A DNA stretch of 64,000 nt from Casimicrobiaceae bacterium (lineage in GTDB: Bacteria > Pseudomonadota > Gammaproteobacteria > Burkholderiales > Casimicrobiaceae): positions 62,001 through 126,000 of the forward strand of contig JAPKHK010000006.1 in assembly GCA_026646885.1 (NCBI GenBank). The letters are read 5' to 3'. The notes under the pieces were generated by a model. The model saw only the letters and a list, made by a program, of their open reading frames with translations. It was not told where the DNA came from and did not search any database. Of this stretch, positions 53,128-62,785 are shown one piece after another. Numbering within the stretch: the stretch's first letter is position 1; each line of letters begins with the position of its first letter. Made by a program: the position numbers and the translations under genes.

Positions 53128-53900
53128 GCGCGGTAGTCCACGATCAGCGGCGCATGATCGGAGAAACGCTGCGCCTTGAAGACCTGCGCGCGGTGGGCGC
53201 GTGCGGCGAGTTGCGGCGTGGCCACCTGGTAGTCGATGCGCCAGCCGACATTTTTGTCCCAGGCGGCGCCGCGGTTCGACCACCAAGTGTAGGCCTCACT
53301 CGTCGTCTGGGGGTGCAGGCGGCGGTAGACGTCTACCCAGCCTTGCTCGTCGAACACGCGGCTCAGCCAAGCGCGCTCTTGTGGCAGGAAGCCCGAATTC
53401 TTCTGGTTGCTTCGCCAGTTCTTGAGGTCGATCTCGCGGTGGGCGATATTCCAGTCCCCGCAGAGCAGGATTTCACGGCCCTCGGCGCGCAGGCCGGCGA
53501 GCTGGGAGTAGAAGAGATCCAGAAAGCGCAATTTCGCCTCCTGGCGCAGCGGCGAGCTGGCACCCGAGGGAAAATAGACGCTCACCACGCTCAGCGCCCC
53601 GAAATCGGCGCGTAGGTAACGCCCCTCGGGGTCGAACTCGGTGCTGCCGAAGCCCTGTTGTACGCGGTCGGGGCGCTTGCGGCTATAGATCGCTACACCG
53701 CTGTAGCCTTTTTTCTCGGCGAGGTGGAAATGCCCCTTGGCACGACCGAGGGAAAGCAGTTCCGGGCCGAGATCGAGCTCCTGCGCTTTGATCTCCTGCA
53801 GACAGAGTAGCTCCCAACGGCCGACGGCATCGAGCCATTCGGCGAGCCCTTTGCGGGCGGCGGAACGCAGGCCGTTGACGTTGAGGGTGATGATGCGCAT
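53124..53900 (-). CDS. xth: Exodeoxyribonuclease III
   Basis: AP endonuclease and 3' exonuclease of base excision repair. 258 residues: ITLNVNGLRSAARKGL, LLCLQEIKAQ (catalytic Glu), GDWNIAHREIDLKN, YTWWSNRG and SDHAPLIVDY (catalytic Asp-His). Head of the leftward xth-ABCF-nikR-dac-dat run; divergent from pyrE. Confidence 0.97.
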   Translation of the reverse strand: MRIITLNVNGLRSAARKGLAEWLDAVGRWELLCLQEIKAQELDLGPELLSLGRAKGHFHLAEKKGYSGVAIYSRKRPDRVQQGFGSTEFDPEGRYLRADFGALSVVSVYFPSGASSPLRQEAKLRFLDLFYSQLAGLRAEGREILLCGDWNIAHREIDLKNWRSNQKNSGFLPQERAWLSRVFDEQGWVDVYRRLHPQTTSEAYTWWSNRGAAWDKNVGWRIDYQVATPQLAARAHRAQVFKAQRFSDHAPLIVDYRA

Positions 53901-54023
53901 GGCGCCGGGAGGCCGGAAAAAGCGCGAAGCTTAGCACCATTCGCAGTTCGGCGCGGCGGCCGCGCCCCGTTCCAAGGTATCGCGCTGCGCTATACTTGAC
54001 CAGTTGTATCAAAGAGCTGGGCC

Positions 54024-54665
54024 ATGAGCGACTTTCGTCAGGAGTTCCTTGCCTTCGCCCTGGCACGAGATGTGCTGAGGTTCGGCGAATTCGTCACCAA
54101 AGCGGGGCGCAAGTCACCCTATTTCTTTAATGCGGGCCTGTTCTACGACGGCGAGAGCCTGCGGCGGCTGGGCGAGTACTACGCGCAAGCATGCTTGGCT
54201 TCCGGCTTAGCCTTCGATCAGCTGTTCGGACCCGCCTACAAGGGCATCACCTTGGCTGCGGCTACGGCTGTGGCACTTGCCGAAAAAGGGCACAATCTGC
54301 CCTTCAGCTACAACCGCAAGGAGGCCAAAGACCATGGCGAAGGCGGCACTATCGTCGGTGCGCCGCTCAAAGGGCGGGTCCTGATCGTGGATGACGTCAT
54401 CAGCGCCGGCACTTCGGTGCGCGAATCGGTTGCCCTGATCGAAGGGCAAGGCGCGCGGGTGGCTGGTGTGTTGATCGCCTTGGATCGAATGGAACGTGGG
54501 AGCGGCGAACTGTCGGCCGTGCAGGAGGTTCAGGAGCGTTGGCGCATCCCGGTGGTGGCGATCGCCACTTTGCGCGATCTGCTGAGCTTTTTGCAGGGGC
54601 GGCCGGATCTGGCCGAGCACGAGGCTGCGGTGCAAGCGTACCGTGCGCAGTTTGGCGTTGGATAG
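54024..54665 (+). CDS. pyrE: Orotate phosphoribosyltransferase
   Basis: Makes OMP from orotate and PRPP. 213 residues: [42 protein letters not shown] and the PRPP motif [25 protein letters not shown] at 53990-53995 may be the -10 box; the 123-nt gap to xth shows nothing else. Confidence 0.98.
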   Translation: MSDFRQEFLAFALARDVLRFGEFVTKAGRKSPYFFNAGLFYDGESLRRLGEYYAQACLASGLAFDQLFGPAYKGITLAAATAVALAEKGHNLPFSYNRKEAKDHGEGGTIVGAPLKGRVLIVDDVISAGTSVRESVALIEGQGARVAGVLIALDRMERGSGELSAVQEVQERWRIPVVAIATLRDLLSFLQGRPDLAEHEAAVQAYRAQFGVG

Positions 54666-54692
54666 ATAACAACAGGGGCTGAGGAGCTTCTC

Positions 54693-55313
54693 ATGAAGAC
54701 CACCACGTGGATCATCGCCTTTGGCGCCTTCGCCGCAGTGGCACTGGCCGTACCTGCTCGCGGCAACATGTACAAGTGGGTGGACGAAAAAGGCGTTACT
54801 CATTACGGTGACAACATCCCGCCGGAGTATGTCCGGGGCGGGACCGTCGAACTCAACCGACAAGGCCGCGCGGTCAAGCGTACCGCGCCGGCGCTGACTC
54901 CAGAGCAGATTCGCGCTCAAGAAGAAGAGCGGGCGCGAAGTCTCGAAGAAGAAAAGGCCGCGCGCGAGCAGAAGCGCAAGGACGACGCGCTGCTTGCCAC
55001 CTACACGAGCCTCAAGGAAATCGACCAGGTGCGGGCGCGCAGCGTCGCCGCGATTGAATCAGTGATGAAGGGTGCCCAGAACCGCTTGGCCGAACTCAAG
55101 AAGCGCAAGACTGAAATCGATGCCTTGGATGCGGCAAAGAAACCGGTCGGCCCGCAAGTGCGCCGGGAACAAAAGAGTATTGAGCAGGAGCTGCCGGTGC
55201 AACAGGGCCTGGTGGAGCAGAAAAGCAAGGAGCTCCAAGCGGTCAACGCCAAATTCGACGCCGAGCGCCGGCGTTTCGAGGAGCTAAAGCTGCGCGAGAC
55301 TGCCGCCCGATGA
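54693..55313 (+). CDS. DUF4124 periplasmic protein with coiled coil
   Basis: 206 residues: signal peptide (1-24, ending VPARG), DUF4124 motif [21 protein letters not shown] at about 26-46, then a long charged helical region rich in Glu, Lys and Arg (about 70-206) that should form a coiled coil. Family function is unknown. Stop overlaps the ubiD start (ATGA). Confidence 0.85.
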   Translation: MKTTTWIIAFGAFAAVALAVPARGNMYKWVDEKGVTHYGDNIPPEYVRGGTVELNRQGRAVKRTAPALTPEQIRAQEEERARSLEEEKAAREQKRKDDALLATYTSLKEIDQVRARSVAAIESVMKGAQNRLAELKKRKTEIDALDAAKKPVGPQVRREQKSIEQELPVQQGLVEQKSKELQAVNAKFDAERRRFEELKLRETAAR

Positions 55314-56779
55314 GCTATCGCGACCTGCGCGAGTTTCTCGCCCAGCTCGAAACGGAAGGCGACCTCAAGCGCATCGGCTGCGAAGTCGATCCGCGGTTCG
55401 AGATCACCGAGATCTGCGACCGTGTACTGCGAGCGGGCGGCCCGGCTTTGCTGTTCGAGCGTCCCAAGGGTCACGCACTGCCCCTGCTGGGCAACCTCTT
55501 CGGTTCCTCGCTGCGAGTCGCCCGTGCCATGGGCCAGGAGTCGATCGCAGCCTTGCGCGAGGTGGGGCAGGCACTCGCGGCGCTCAGGGAGCCCGAGCCG
55601 CCGCGAGGCCTCAAGCATGCCTGGGAGCACACCTTGCCCATGGTTCGGCGCGTCTTTGACATGGCACCCAAGACCGTCCAAGGCGGGCCCTGTCAGGAGA
55701 TCGTTTGGGAAGGCAAGGACGTCGATCTTGCGCGCCTGCCCATCCAGACCTGCTGGCCCGAGGACGCCGGGCCGCTGATCACTTGGGGCCTGGTAGTGAC
55801 GCGAGGTCCGCACCGGCGCCGGCAAAATCTGGGTATTTACCGGCAGCAAGTGCTCGGCCGCAACCGCTTGACCATGCGCTGGCTTGCCCACCGCGGGGGT
55901 GCCCTGGACTTTCGCGAGCATCAAGAGCGGCAGCGAGGCGTGCCCTTTCCGCTGGCGGTGGTGCTGGGCGCGGACCCGGCCACGCTGCTGGCGGCGGTCA
56001 CGCCCGTGCCGGACACCCTAGGCGAGTACCAATTCGCCGGCTTGTTGCGCGGTGCCCGCAGCGAGGTGACACGTTGCCTCGGGGTCGACTTGGAGGTCCC
56101 GGCGCGCGCGGAGATCGTGCTCGAAGGGCACATCGCCCCCGGAGAGACGGCGCCCGAAGGCCCGTTTGGGGATCACACTGGCTATTACAACGAAGTCGAG
56201 CAATTCCCCGTTTTTACCGTCGAGCGCATCACCATGCGGCGCGCGGCAATCTACCACAGCACCTACACGGGCAAGCCGCCGGATGAACCGGCGGTGCTTG
56301 GCGTTGCCCTCAACGAAGTGTTCGTGCCGATCCTCCAGAAGCAATTTCCCGAGATCGCCGATTTCTACCTCCCTCCAGAAGGCTGCTCTTACCGCCTCGC
56401 CGTAGTGAGCATCAAGAAGCAGTACCCCGGCCATGCCAAACGGGTGATGTTCGGCATCTGGAGCTTTTTGCGCCAGTTCATGTACACCAAGCTGATCCTG
56501 GTGGTGGACGAGGACATCGACATCCGCGACTGGAAAGAGGTGGTTTGGGCCTGGACCACGCGCACTGACCCGGCACGCGACACGCTGATCGTCGCGAACA
56601 CACCCATCGATTACCTTGATTTCGCGTCACCTGTGGCGGGCTTGGGTTCGAAGATGGGGATCGACGCCACCAACAAGTGGCCGGGCGAAACCCGCCGCGA
56701 GTGGGGCCGCCCCATCTGCATGAGCGAGCCGGTCAAGGCGCGGGTCGATGCGCTGTGGGGTGAGCTAGGTTTGACCTGA
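55310..56779 (+). CDS. ubiD: 4-hydroxy-3-polyprenylbenzoate decarboxylase UbiD
   Basis: Decarboxylates the ubiquinone precursor with prenylated FMN. 489 residues, close to E. coli Ubi[30 protein letters not shown], the [13 protein letters not shown] segment with catalytic Glu and Asp, and [20 protein letters not shown] are near-identical to true UbiD. The prenyl-FMN maker ubiX is not in the window. Confidence 0.96.
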   Translation: MSYRDLREFLAQLETEGDLKRIGCEVDPRFEITEICDRVLRAGGPALLFERPKGHALPLLGNLFGSSLRVARAMGQESIAALREVGQALAALREPEPPRGLKHAWEHTLPMVRRVFDMAPKTVQGGPCQEIVWEGKDVDLARLPIQTCWPEDAGPLITWGLVVTRGPHRRRQNLGIYRQQVLGRNRLTMRWLAHRGGALDFREHQERQRGVPFPLAVVLGADPATLLAAVTPVPDTLGEYQFAGLLRGARSEVTRCLGVDLEVPARAEIVLEGHIAPGETAPEGPFGDHTGYYNEVEQFPVFTVERITMRRAAIYHSTYTGKPPDEPAVLGVALNEVFVPILQKQFPEIADFYLPPEGCSYRLAVVSIKKQYPGHAKRVMFGIWSFLRQFMYTKLILVVDEDIDIRDWKEVVWAWTTRTDPARDTLIVANTPIDYLDFASPVAGLGSKMGIDATNKWPGETRREWGRPICMSEPVKARVDALWGELGLT

Positions 56780-56833
56780 AGTGTTTCCTCGCGGAGCGTT
56801 CGTTGAGACCGCAGAGTCGATTGGTGCCGGAAA

Positions 56834-57880
56834 TCAAGCGACCGCGATCCGTGCTTCGCCAGGCTGCAAGTCACCGATTACCGTGGGCTGAAAGCCTTCT
56901 TCCCGAAAAACCGCCAGCACTTCGTCCGCGCCCGAAGGCGCACAGGCGATGAGCAAGCCGCCGCTCGTTTGCGGATCGGTAAGCAAGGTTCGGGCAGCGT
57001 CCTCGAGATCGAGCGCGAGGTCGACGGCGTTGCCGTAACTCGCCCAGTTGCGCGCGGAGGCGCCGGTGCAAAGCCCGCCGCGGGCCAGCTCAAGGGCCCG
57101 CGCCAGCAAGGGCACGCGTGTCCACTCTAGCCGCGCGGAAAGTCGCGAGCCGCGACAGATCTCCAGCAGGTGGCCGAGCAGGCCGAAGCCGGTCACGTCG
57201 GTGAGGGCGTGGACGGCGGGCATAGCCGCGAAACGTCGACCGGGTGTGTTGAGTTGGGTCGCGGTTGCAATCATTGCAGCATAGGCCGACGCGTCCAGTC
57301 GGCCCTTCTTCAGGGCTGCGCTGTAGATACCCACACCCAGGGGTTTGCCCAGAATGAGCTGGTCGCCAGGCTGGGCCGTGCTGTTCTTCTTCACCTGGCG
57401 GGGGTCGACCAAGCCAAGGGCGACCAGACCGTAGATCGGTTCGATCGAGTCGATGGTGTGCCCCCCGGCCACCGGAATGCCCGCCTCGCGACACACCGCG
57501 GCGCCACCCTCGAGGATGCGCCGAATCAACTCACGCGGCAGCTTATCGATGGGCATGCCGACGAGGGCCAAGGCAAGGATGGGCTGCCCGCCCATGGCGT
57601 AGACATCGGAGATCGCGTTGGTCGCGGCAATGCGCCCAAAGTCGTAGGGATCGTCGACGATGGGGGTGAAAAAATCTGTTGTGGCGATGAGTGCCTGCGT
57701 TTCGCTGAGCTGGTAGACGGCGGCGTCGTCCGAGGTTTCGGTACCCACCAACAGCTCCGGAGGAATGATCCCGCCGGCGCTTCCGGCAAGGAGATCCTGC
57801 AAGACGCCGGGGGCAATCTTGCAGCCGCAACCCCCTCCGTGGGCCAGCGCGGTGAGCCGCGGCGCCTGGCCGGCGTTCAT
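56834..57880 (-). CDS. selD: Selenide, water dikinase SelD
   Basis: Makes selenophosphate for selenocysteine or 2-selenouridine. 348 residues: catalytic Cys/Lys in HGGGCGCKIAPGVL (Cys, not Sec), TSDDAAVYQL, TTDFFTPIVDDPYDFGRIAATNAISDVYAMGG and GGHTIDSIEPIYGL. ATGA overlap with surA. No selA, selB, selC or mnmH in the window, so the product's use is unknown. Confidence 0.97.
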   Translation of the reverse strand: MNAGQAPRLTALAHGGGCGCKIAPGVLQDLLAGSAGGIIPPELLVGTETSDDAAVYQLSETQALIATTDFFTPIVDDPYDFGRIAATNAISDVYAMGGQPILALALVGMPIDKLPRELIRRILEGGAAVCREAGIPVAGGHTIDSIEPIYGLVALGLVDPRQVKKNSTAQPGDQLILGKPLGVGIYSAALKKGRLDASAYAAMIATATQLNTPGRRFAAMPAVHALTDVTGFGLLGHLLEICRGSRLSARLEWTRVPLLARALELARGGLCTGASARNWASYGNAVDLALDLEDAARTLLTDPQTSGGLLIACAPSGADEVLAVFREEGFQPTVIGDLQPGEARIAVA

Positions 57881-59181
57881 TTCTCTTCGTGGCGGTATTC
57901 TACGAAGGCGCGGTCGCGGACCTGGCGCACCCAGTCTTCGTAGCCTTCCTCCGCCTTGCGCGCCCGCACCGCGACACGCGCGAGATCGCGGTTCTTGCTT
58001 TCGGTTACATCCTGGCGGCGCCGCTCCAGCGGCTCGATGAGGTGCCAGCCGAAGGGTGTGCGCACCGCTTCTGACACCTCATTGATTTTGAGCGCGTTCA
58101 TGGCGCGCTCAAACTCCGGAACGGTGTCGCCCGGAGACACCCAACCCACTTCTCCGCCTTTGCTGGAGCTGGGATCCTCGGAATTCAGCTTGGCGACTTC
58201 GGCAAAGTCCTCGCCGGCGATGATTCGGCCGCGCAGGCGCTCGATCTTCGCTTTCGCTTCGCTCTCGGCAACGGTCTCGCTCACGCGCAGCAGGATGTGG
58301 CGCACGCGCGTTTGGTCGACCACGGTTTGCTTGTCCTTGCCGCGTTTGTCGAGCACTTTGAGGATATGGAAGCCGTTGGCGCTTTTCAGCACCTTGCTGA
58401 CTTCGCCCGGCTGGAGCGTCTTCACCGCGTCGGCAAAGACCGAGGGAATGCGTCCGGTTGGCCGCCAGCCGAGGTCACCGCCCTTGAGCGCGTCGCCGGC
58501 GTCGGAATACCCCGCGGCGATTTGGGCGAAGTCGGCTCCGGATTTGAGCTGCCGCAGCGCGTCCTCGGCCCGGCCTTGCTTGGCGGCAATCTGCTCCGGC
58601 GAGGCCTGCTCGGGTACGAGTACCAGAATGTGGGCGAGGCGGTATTCGTCCTGCCGGCCGGCCTGAGCTTCGTTGGTGGCTAGATAATGGTCCACTTCGG
58701 CTTCACTCACCATGATCCGGCTCTCGACTTCGCGCTCGCGCAGGCGTGAGAGAATGATTTCGGCACGAATATCCTCGCGGTACTTGGTGTAGGGAATGCC
58801 GTCCTTGGCAAGCAGCTCCCGCAGTTGCGACAGAGTGATCTTGTTGTCTTCGGCAATGCGGGCGATGGCGCGCTCGACGAAGGCTTCATCGACCCGAATG
58901 CCGTTCTCCTTGGCGAAATGCAATTGGGCGCGCTCGTTGATCATGCGCTCAAGCACCTGCTTCTCCAACACATCCGGTGCGGGCAGCGGTGTGCCTTGCT
59001 TTTCGAGCTGGCGGAGCACTACACGCCTGCGCGCGTCAAGTTCATTGCGGGTGATGACCTCGTCGTTGACTACCGCCACGATGCGATCGAGAACGGCGAT
59101 GCGGGGCGCCGCCGGAACCTGCGCCAGTGCCGCACCGGCCGTGATTGCCAGCGTGATCAAACCCAAACTCGTCTTCTTCAT
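57877..59181 (-). CDS. surA: Periplasmic chaperone and peptidyl-prolyl isomerase SurA
   Basis: Escorts outer-membrane proteins. 434 residues: signal peptide 1-20, N-terminal chaperone domain (RIVAVVNDEVITRNELDARR), two parvulin domains (about 178-280 and 290-390, with GGDLGWRPTGRIPSVFADAV and GGEVGWVSPGDTVPEFERAM), and a C-terminal helix. 57 nt after lptD. Confidence 0.97.
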   Translation of the reverse strand: MKKTSLGLITLAITAGAALAQVPAAPRIAVLDRIVAVVNDEVITRNELDARRRVVLRQLEKQGTPLPAPDVLEKQVLERMINERAQLHFAKENGIRVDEAFVERAIARIAEDNKITLSQLRELLAKDGIPYTKYREDIRAEIILSRLREREVESRIMVSEAEVDHYLATNEAQAGRQDEYRLAHILVLVPEQASPEQIAAKQGRAEDALRQLKSGADFAQIAAGYSDAGDALKGGDLGWRPTGRIPSVFADAVKTLQPGEVSKVLKSANGFHILKVLDKRGKDKQTVVDQTRVRHILLRVSETVAESEAKAKIERLRGRIIAGEDFAEVAKLNSEDPSSSKGGEVGWVSPGDTVPEFERAMNALKINEVSEAVRTPFGWHLIEPLERRRQDVTESKNRDLARVAVRARKAEEGYEDWVRQVRDRAFVEYRHEEK

Positions 59182-59238
59182 GCTGCACCTATGTTCAATT
59201 GCAGAGCCGCGTGCGGCGCCTGGGCCCCAGCCGGGCGC

Positions 59239-61632
59239 TCAGTCTTCGGGGTTGTACCAGGGCGGCCGCTCCGCCGTCTCGTCCTTGCCCCGCAGTTCGC
59301 TGCTACGCTGATAGCCGGGAATGTTCCGGCGCAATACTTCGAGGGGATTCGTGCCGATGCGCGACAGGCCGGTCAAATCGAGCTGCAGGAACACCGCGTT
59401 GGTGGCGCTCTTGGTGGCGGTGGCGATGCGCTGGCCGACGACGCGGAATGCCCAGCAGCCGCCATTGTACTCAACCCCAGCCACTGCCTCCAGGACTTTG
59501 TGGTCATAGAGGGAGAAGTTCCACCGTCCCTGCACCGACCAGTTGGCGCCGATCGGCCATTGGGCAACCAGGTCGATCTGGCGCAGCTGCGTGGTGAGGC
59601 CCTGCGCGTCGATCATCTGCCGCAGGTAGCGGTACCCGCCCTGGAGCATTTTGCCTGGCTCCGGGTTGTAGCGCAGGTTCAGGTTCAGGCGTTCGGCGTG
59701 GCGCTCGTTGGGGTCGACCTGCACGCCGCCATCGACCAACCAGCGGTGATTGAGCCGGCCGGTGCCGAAGAGCACCAGGTCGGAATGCTTGGCGGTGGAA
59801 AGGGTTTCATTGAGCACGACACGCTGCGCCTCGAAGTAGTAGCGCTGCGCCAGGCCGACGCGCAAGCGCTCATCGCCGGTGGTGGCGTCAAGAAAGCGCG
59901 TCGCTGCGCCGACGGCCAGCAGGTTGGCGTCGTTTATGCGGTCGTGGCCGAAATATTTGTTCTCGGTGAATATCTGTTCGTAGCTCAAGTCTGCAAGGGC
60001 CGAATCGAACACTGGGATCTGGGTTTGAGCGCGGTAGGGGATCTTCACGTAGAAGAGCCGAGGCTCCAGAGTTTGCACAAACGAGCGATCGAAGATCTTG
60101 AGTTCGCGCTCCAAAGTGGCACCTGCGTCCAGGCTGAAAATCGGTAGCCGCCGGCGGGTGTCGGCATAAACCGGAATGTCCGACCCTTGATTGAGCCCGG
60201 TGTCAGGATCCAGGTGGTAGGCGGTCCAGTGATACTGCAGACGCGGCGTGAGAAACAGCCCACCACGGCGCAACGGGGCGGCTACACTGGGGTTGAGCAG
60301 CGCGCGCTGGCCGGTGACCAGCGTGGGATGGCGAAAGCGAACGTATTCCGTGGTCAGGCGCAGATCCAGGCCGTACCAATCCAGCTTGGCGAGGTTTGCC
60401 ACGACCTGGGGGGCGCGCTCATAAGGGGGCAGAATCGGCGCCTCCGGATCCTGCAGGGTCTGGAAGCGCTGCACTCGTGCCAGCATGCCGCCCCAGGGCA
60501 ACTGGTAAGTGAGCGAGGCCTCGCGCGGCAAGGTGGTTTGCGAGGTGGCACTGATGCGATCGGCGAAGTCGACGAAATAGTTGTCGTCGGAAACCTTATT
60601 GAGGTTGAGATTCGCCGTAAGCCCCGGCATCAGCCTCTGCCCATGGCGCCAGGCGAGGCCATAACGGTCGCGGTTGGTCGGGCGATCGCGCAGTATCCCC
60701 TCGGCGTCGAATTCGCCGGCGTAGTTGGGCTGAAGGTAGCGAAACTGGCCGTTCGCCATCAGCCCGCGCTTGGTCATCAGTCGCCCGGTGACGGTTGCGT
60801 CCATGTTCGGCGCGATATTCCAATACCATGGCAAGCTCATCTCCAGTCCGCGCTTGCCGGTACTGCCGAAGCTGGGCGTGAGGAAGCCGCTCTTGCGCTC
60901 GCTGGACAGCGGGAAATCGAGCCAGGGAGTGTAGAGGATGGGCACGCCCTGGAAGACGATGGTGGCATGATGGGCGGTACCCACCTGCCGCTTCTGGTCG
61001 ATTTCCAAGTCGCCCAGGCGCAAATACCAATCCGGCCGCTCGGCGCGGCAGGTGGTATAGGTACCTTCGTTCATAAGATACCGTTCGGGGCCGGCGATTT
61101 CGATCCGTTTGGCCTCCCCGAAGGACGCCATGCGCCCGAAGGCCTCGGCCGGCGTGCGCGAACGCACCTGAGCCTGTGCCATGGCCGCGTCGGGCATCTG
61201 CGCGGCTGCGGCGGGGGGTGCCAGCGGGCGCTGCCCGCGGGGAGCGAGCTGGAACTTCGCATCGCGGGCAAAGCCGGTTTCCGTGTCGCGGCGATAGCGA
61301 ATCTCCGGTGCGAGAAGCACGTCCCGGTCGTGGCGCATGCGCACGCCGCCGGTCGCCCAGAGCTCGTTGGCCTCCAGATCGAAGCGCAGCCAATCGGCGA
61401 ACAGTGTCTCGCGGCGCGTGCGCATCTCCACCGCGCCTTCGGCAATCACTTCCTCGCCGCCCTTGCCGCTCAAGTGCTCGGCGTAGATGAAAGCGGCGGT
61501 GTTTTCGCCGGCCACGGGAGGGCGCAAAACCCGCTCCGGCTTGAGAGGCAGCGCCTGCGGCTGGGCCTGAGTTCCTGCCGCCCCGAACAGGGGCAGAAGG
61601 GCGGCGAGCAGGGTGCAGCGAGGCGCGGGCAT
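59239..61632 (-). CDS. lptD: LPS-assembly protein LptD
   Basis: Outer-membrane translocon for LPS. 797 residues: signal peptide 1-24, OstA/jellyroll region (about 45-135), then a large beta barrel with LMNEGTYTTCRAERPDWYL and PWYWNIAPNMDATVTGRLM. The mature protein has only two cysteines that I can see, Cys195 and Cys726, so a single long-range disulfide is possible, against four cysteines in E. coli. Head of lptD-surA-selD; divergent from amgK. Confidence 0.96.
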   Translation of the reverse strand: MPAPRCTLLAALLPLFGAAGTQAQPQALPLKPERVLRPPVAGENTAAFIYAEHLSGKGGEEVIAEGAVEMRTRRETLFADWLRFDLEANELWATGGVRMRHDRDVLLAPEIRYRRDTETGFARDAKFQLAPRGQRPLAPPAAAAQMPDAAMAQAQVRSRTPAEAFGRMASFGEAKRIEIAGPERYLMNEGTYTTCRAERPDWYLRLGDLEIDQKRQVGTAHHATIVFQGVPILYTPWLDFPLSSERKSGFLTPSFGSTGKRGLEMSLPWYWNIAPNMDATVTGRLMTKRGLMANGQFRYLQPNYAGEFDAEGILRDRPTNRDRYGLAWRHGQRLMPGLTANLNLNKVSDDNYFVDFADRISATSQTTLPREASLTYQLPWGGMLARVQRFQTLQDPEAPILPPYERAPQVVANLAKLDWYGLDLRLTTEYVRFRHPTLVTGQRALLNPSVAAPLRRGGLFLTPRLQYHWTAYHLDPDTGLNQGSDIPVYADTRRRLPIFSLDAGATLERELKIFDRSFVQTLEPRLFYVKIPYRAQTQIPVFDSALADLSYEQIFTENKYFGHDRINDANLLAVGAATRFLDATTGDERLRVGLAQRYYFEAQRVVLNETLSTAKHSDLVLFGTGRLNHRWLVDGGVQVDPNERHAERLNLNLRYNPEPGKMLQGGYRYLRQMIDAQGLTTQLRQIDLVAQWPIGANWSVQGRWNFSLYDHKVLEAVAGVEYNGGCWAFRVVGQRIATATKSATNAVFLQLDLTGLSRIGTNPLEVLRRNIPGYQRSSELRGKDETAERPPWYNPED

Positions 61633-61705
61633 GCGGAGGACGAATGCTAAAATGCGCTAGTTTACCCGTTTCCCTTGCCGCCCTTTCGCGCGACCCCTGC
61701 TTCCC

Positions 61706-62716
61706 GTGAACCTAGACCCCTCCGACCGGCGCCTGACGGAACTTTCCGGCTGGCTCGCCGAGGTGCTTGGGCACCGCGAGTTCAGGCTCGCCCAGGCCTC
61801 CGCCGACGCGAGCTTCCGGCGGTACTTTCGCATCACCTTGGCCGGCGGCACGCGCATCGTCATGGATGCGCCGCCCGCGCACGAAGACTGCCGCCCCTTC
61901 GTGAAAGTGGCGGGGCTCCTGCACGCCGCCGGAGTGCATGCGCCGAAAGTGCTGGCCGAGGACTTGCAGCGAGGGTTCTTGCTGCTCAGCGACCTAGGGC
62001 AATCGACTTACTTGGAGGCGCTCGACCAGACCAATGCCGACCGCCTCTTCGCGGACGCCGTTGCGGCACTGTTGCGCTGGCAGGCGGCCAGCCGCGAGGG
62101 GGTGCTGCCGCCCTATGACGAGGCCTTGCTGCGCCGGGAACTCGCGCTCTTTCCGGAGTGGTATGTCGGCCGTCACCGGCAGCTCACCCTGAGCGAAGCG
62201 CAGCGTGCCACTTTGGAGGCGGCTTTTCAGCTCATCGTGGACAATAACCTCGCCCAGCCCAAGGTCTACGTGCATCGCGACTACATGCCGCGCAATTTGC
62301 TGTTGAGCGACCCCAATCCCGGGGTGATCGATTTCCAAGACGCGGTTTTCGGCCCCATCAGCTATGACCTCGCCTCGCTCTACAGGGACGCCTTTTGCAG
62401 CTGGGAAGAAGAGCGGGTGCTCGATGGGTGCGTGCGCTATTGGGAACAGGCCCGCCGCTTGGGACTGCCGGTGCGGGCGGACTTCGCTGATTTCTACCGC
62501 GACGTGGAATGGATGGGGCTGCAGCGCCACCTCAAGGTCCTGGGCATCTTCGCCCGGCTCAAATATCGCGACGGCAAAGCGAGCTACCTCGCTGATACAC
62601 CACGATTTGTCGGTTACGTGCGCCACACCGCCGGGCGCTATCGCGAACTGGCACCGCTTCTGCGCCTCTTCGACGAGATCGAGGGCGCGCCGCCGCGTGC
62701 CGTCTACAGCTTCTGA
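61706..62716 (+). CDS. amgK: N-acetylmuramate/N-acetylglucosamine kinase AmgK
   Basis: Aminoglycoside-phosphotransferase-fold sugar kinase of the cell-wall recycling shunt: phosphorylates the anomeric position of MurNAc and GlcNAc. 336 residues from GTG 61706; KVYVHRDYMPRNLLL (catalytic Asp) and GVIDFQDAVFGPISYDLASL (Mg-binding Asp). Position before murU and divergent from lptD repeats the arrangement known from pseudomonads. A TAAAAT at about 61646 may be the -10 box. Confidence 0.92.
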   Translation: MNLDPSDRRLTELSGWLAEVLGHREFRLAQASADASFRRYFRITLAGGTRIVMDAPPAHEDCRPFVKVAGLLHAAGVHAPKVLAEDLQRGFLLLSDLGQSTYLEALDQTNADRLFADAVAALLRWQAASREGVLPPYDEALLRRELALFPEWYVGRHRQLTLSEAQRATLEAAFQLIVDNNLAQPKVYVHRDYMPRNLLLSDPNPGVIDFQDAVFGPISYDLASLYRDAFCSWEEERVLDGCVRYWEQARRLGLPVRADFADFYRDVEWMGLQRHLKVLGIFARLKYRDGKASYLADTPRFVGYVRHTAGRYRELAPLLRLFDEIEGAPPRAVYSF

Positions 62717-62785
62717 GCCGCGCGCATCTGTCCGCATGAAGGCTAACCACATTTGCCCGCGCCAAGCGGCCCGCGCGAGGACACC

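Noticed and set aside
60187-61650. 487-codon plus-strand frame antisense to lptD
   Set aside because: No motif and no ribosome site; lptD is well supported.
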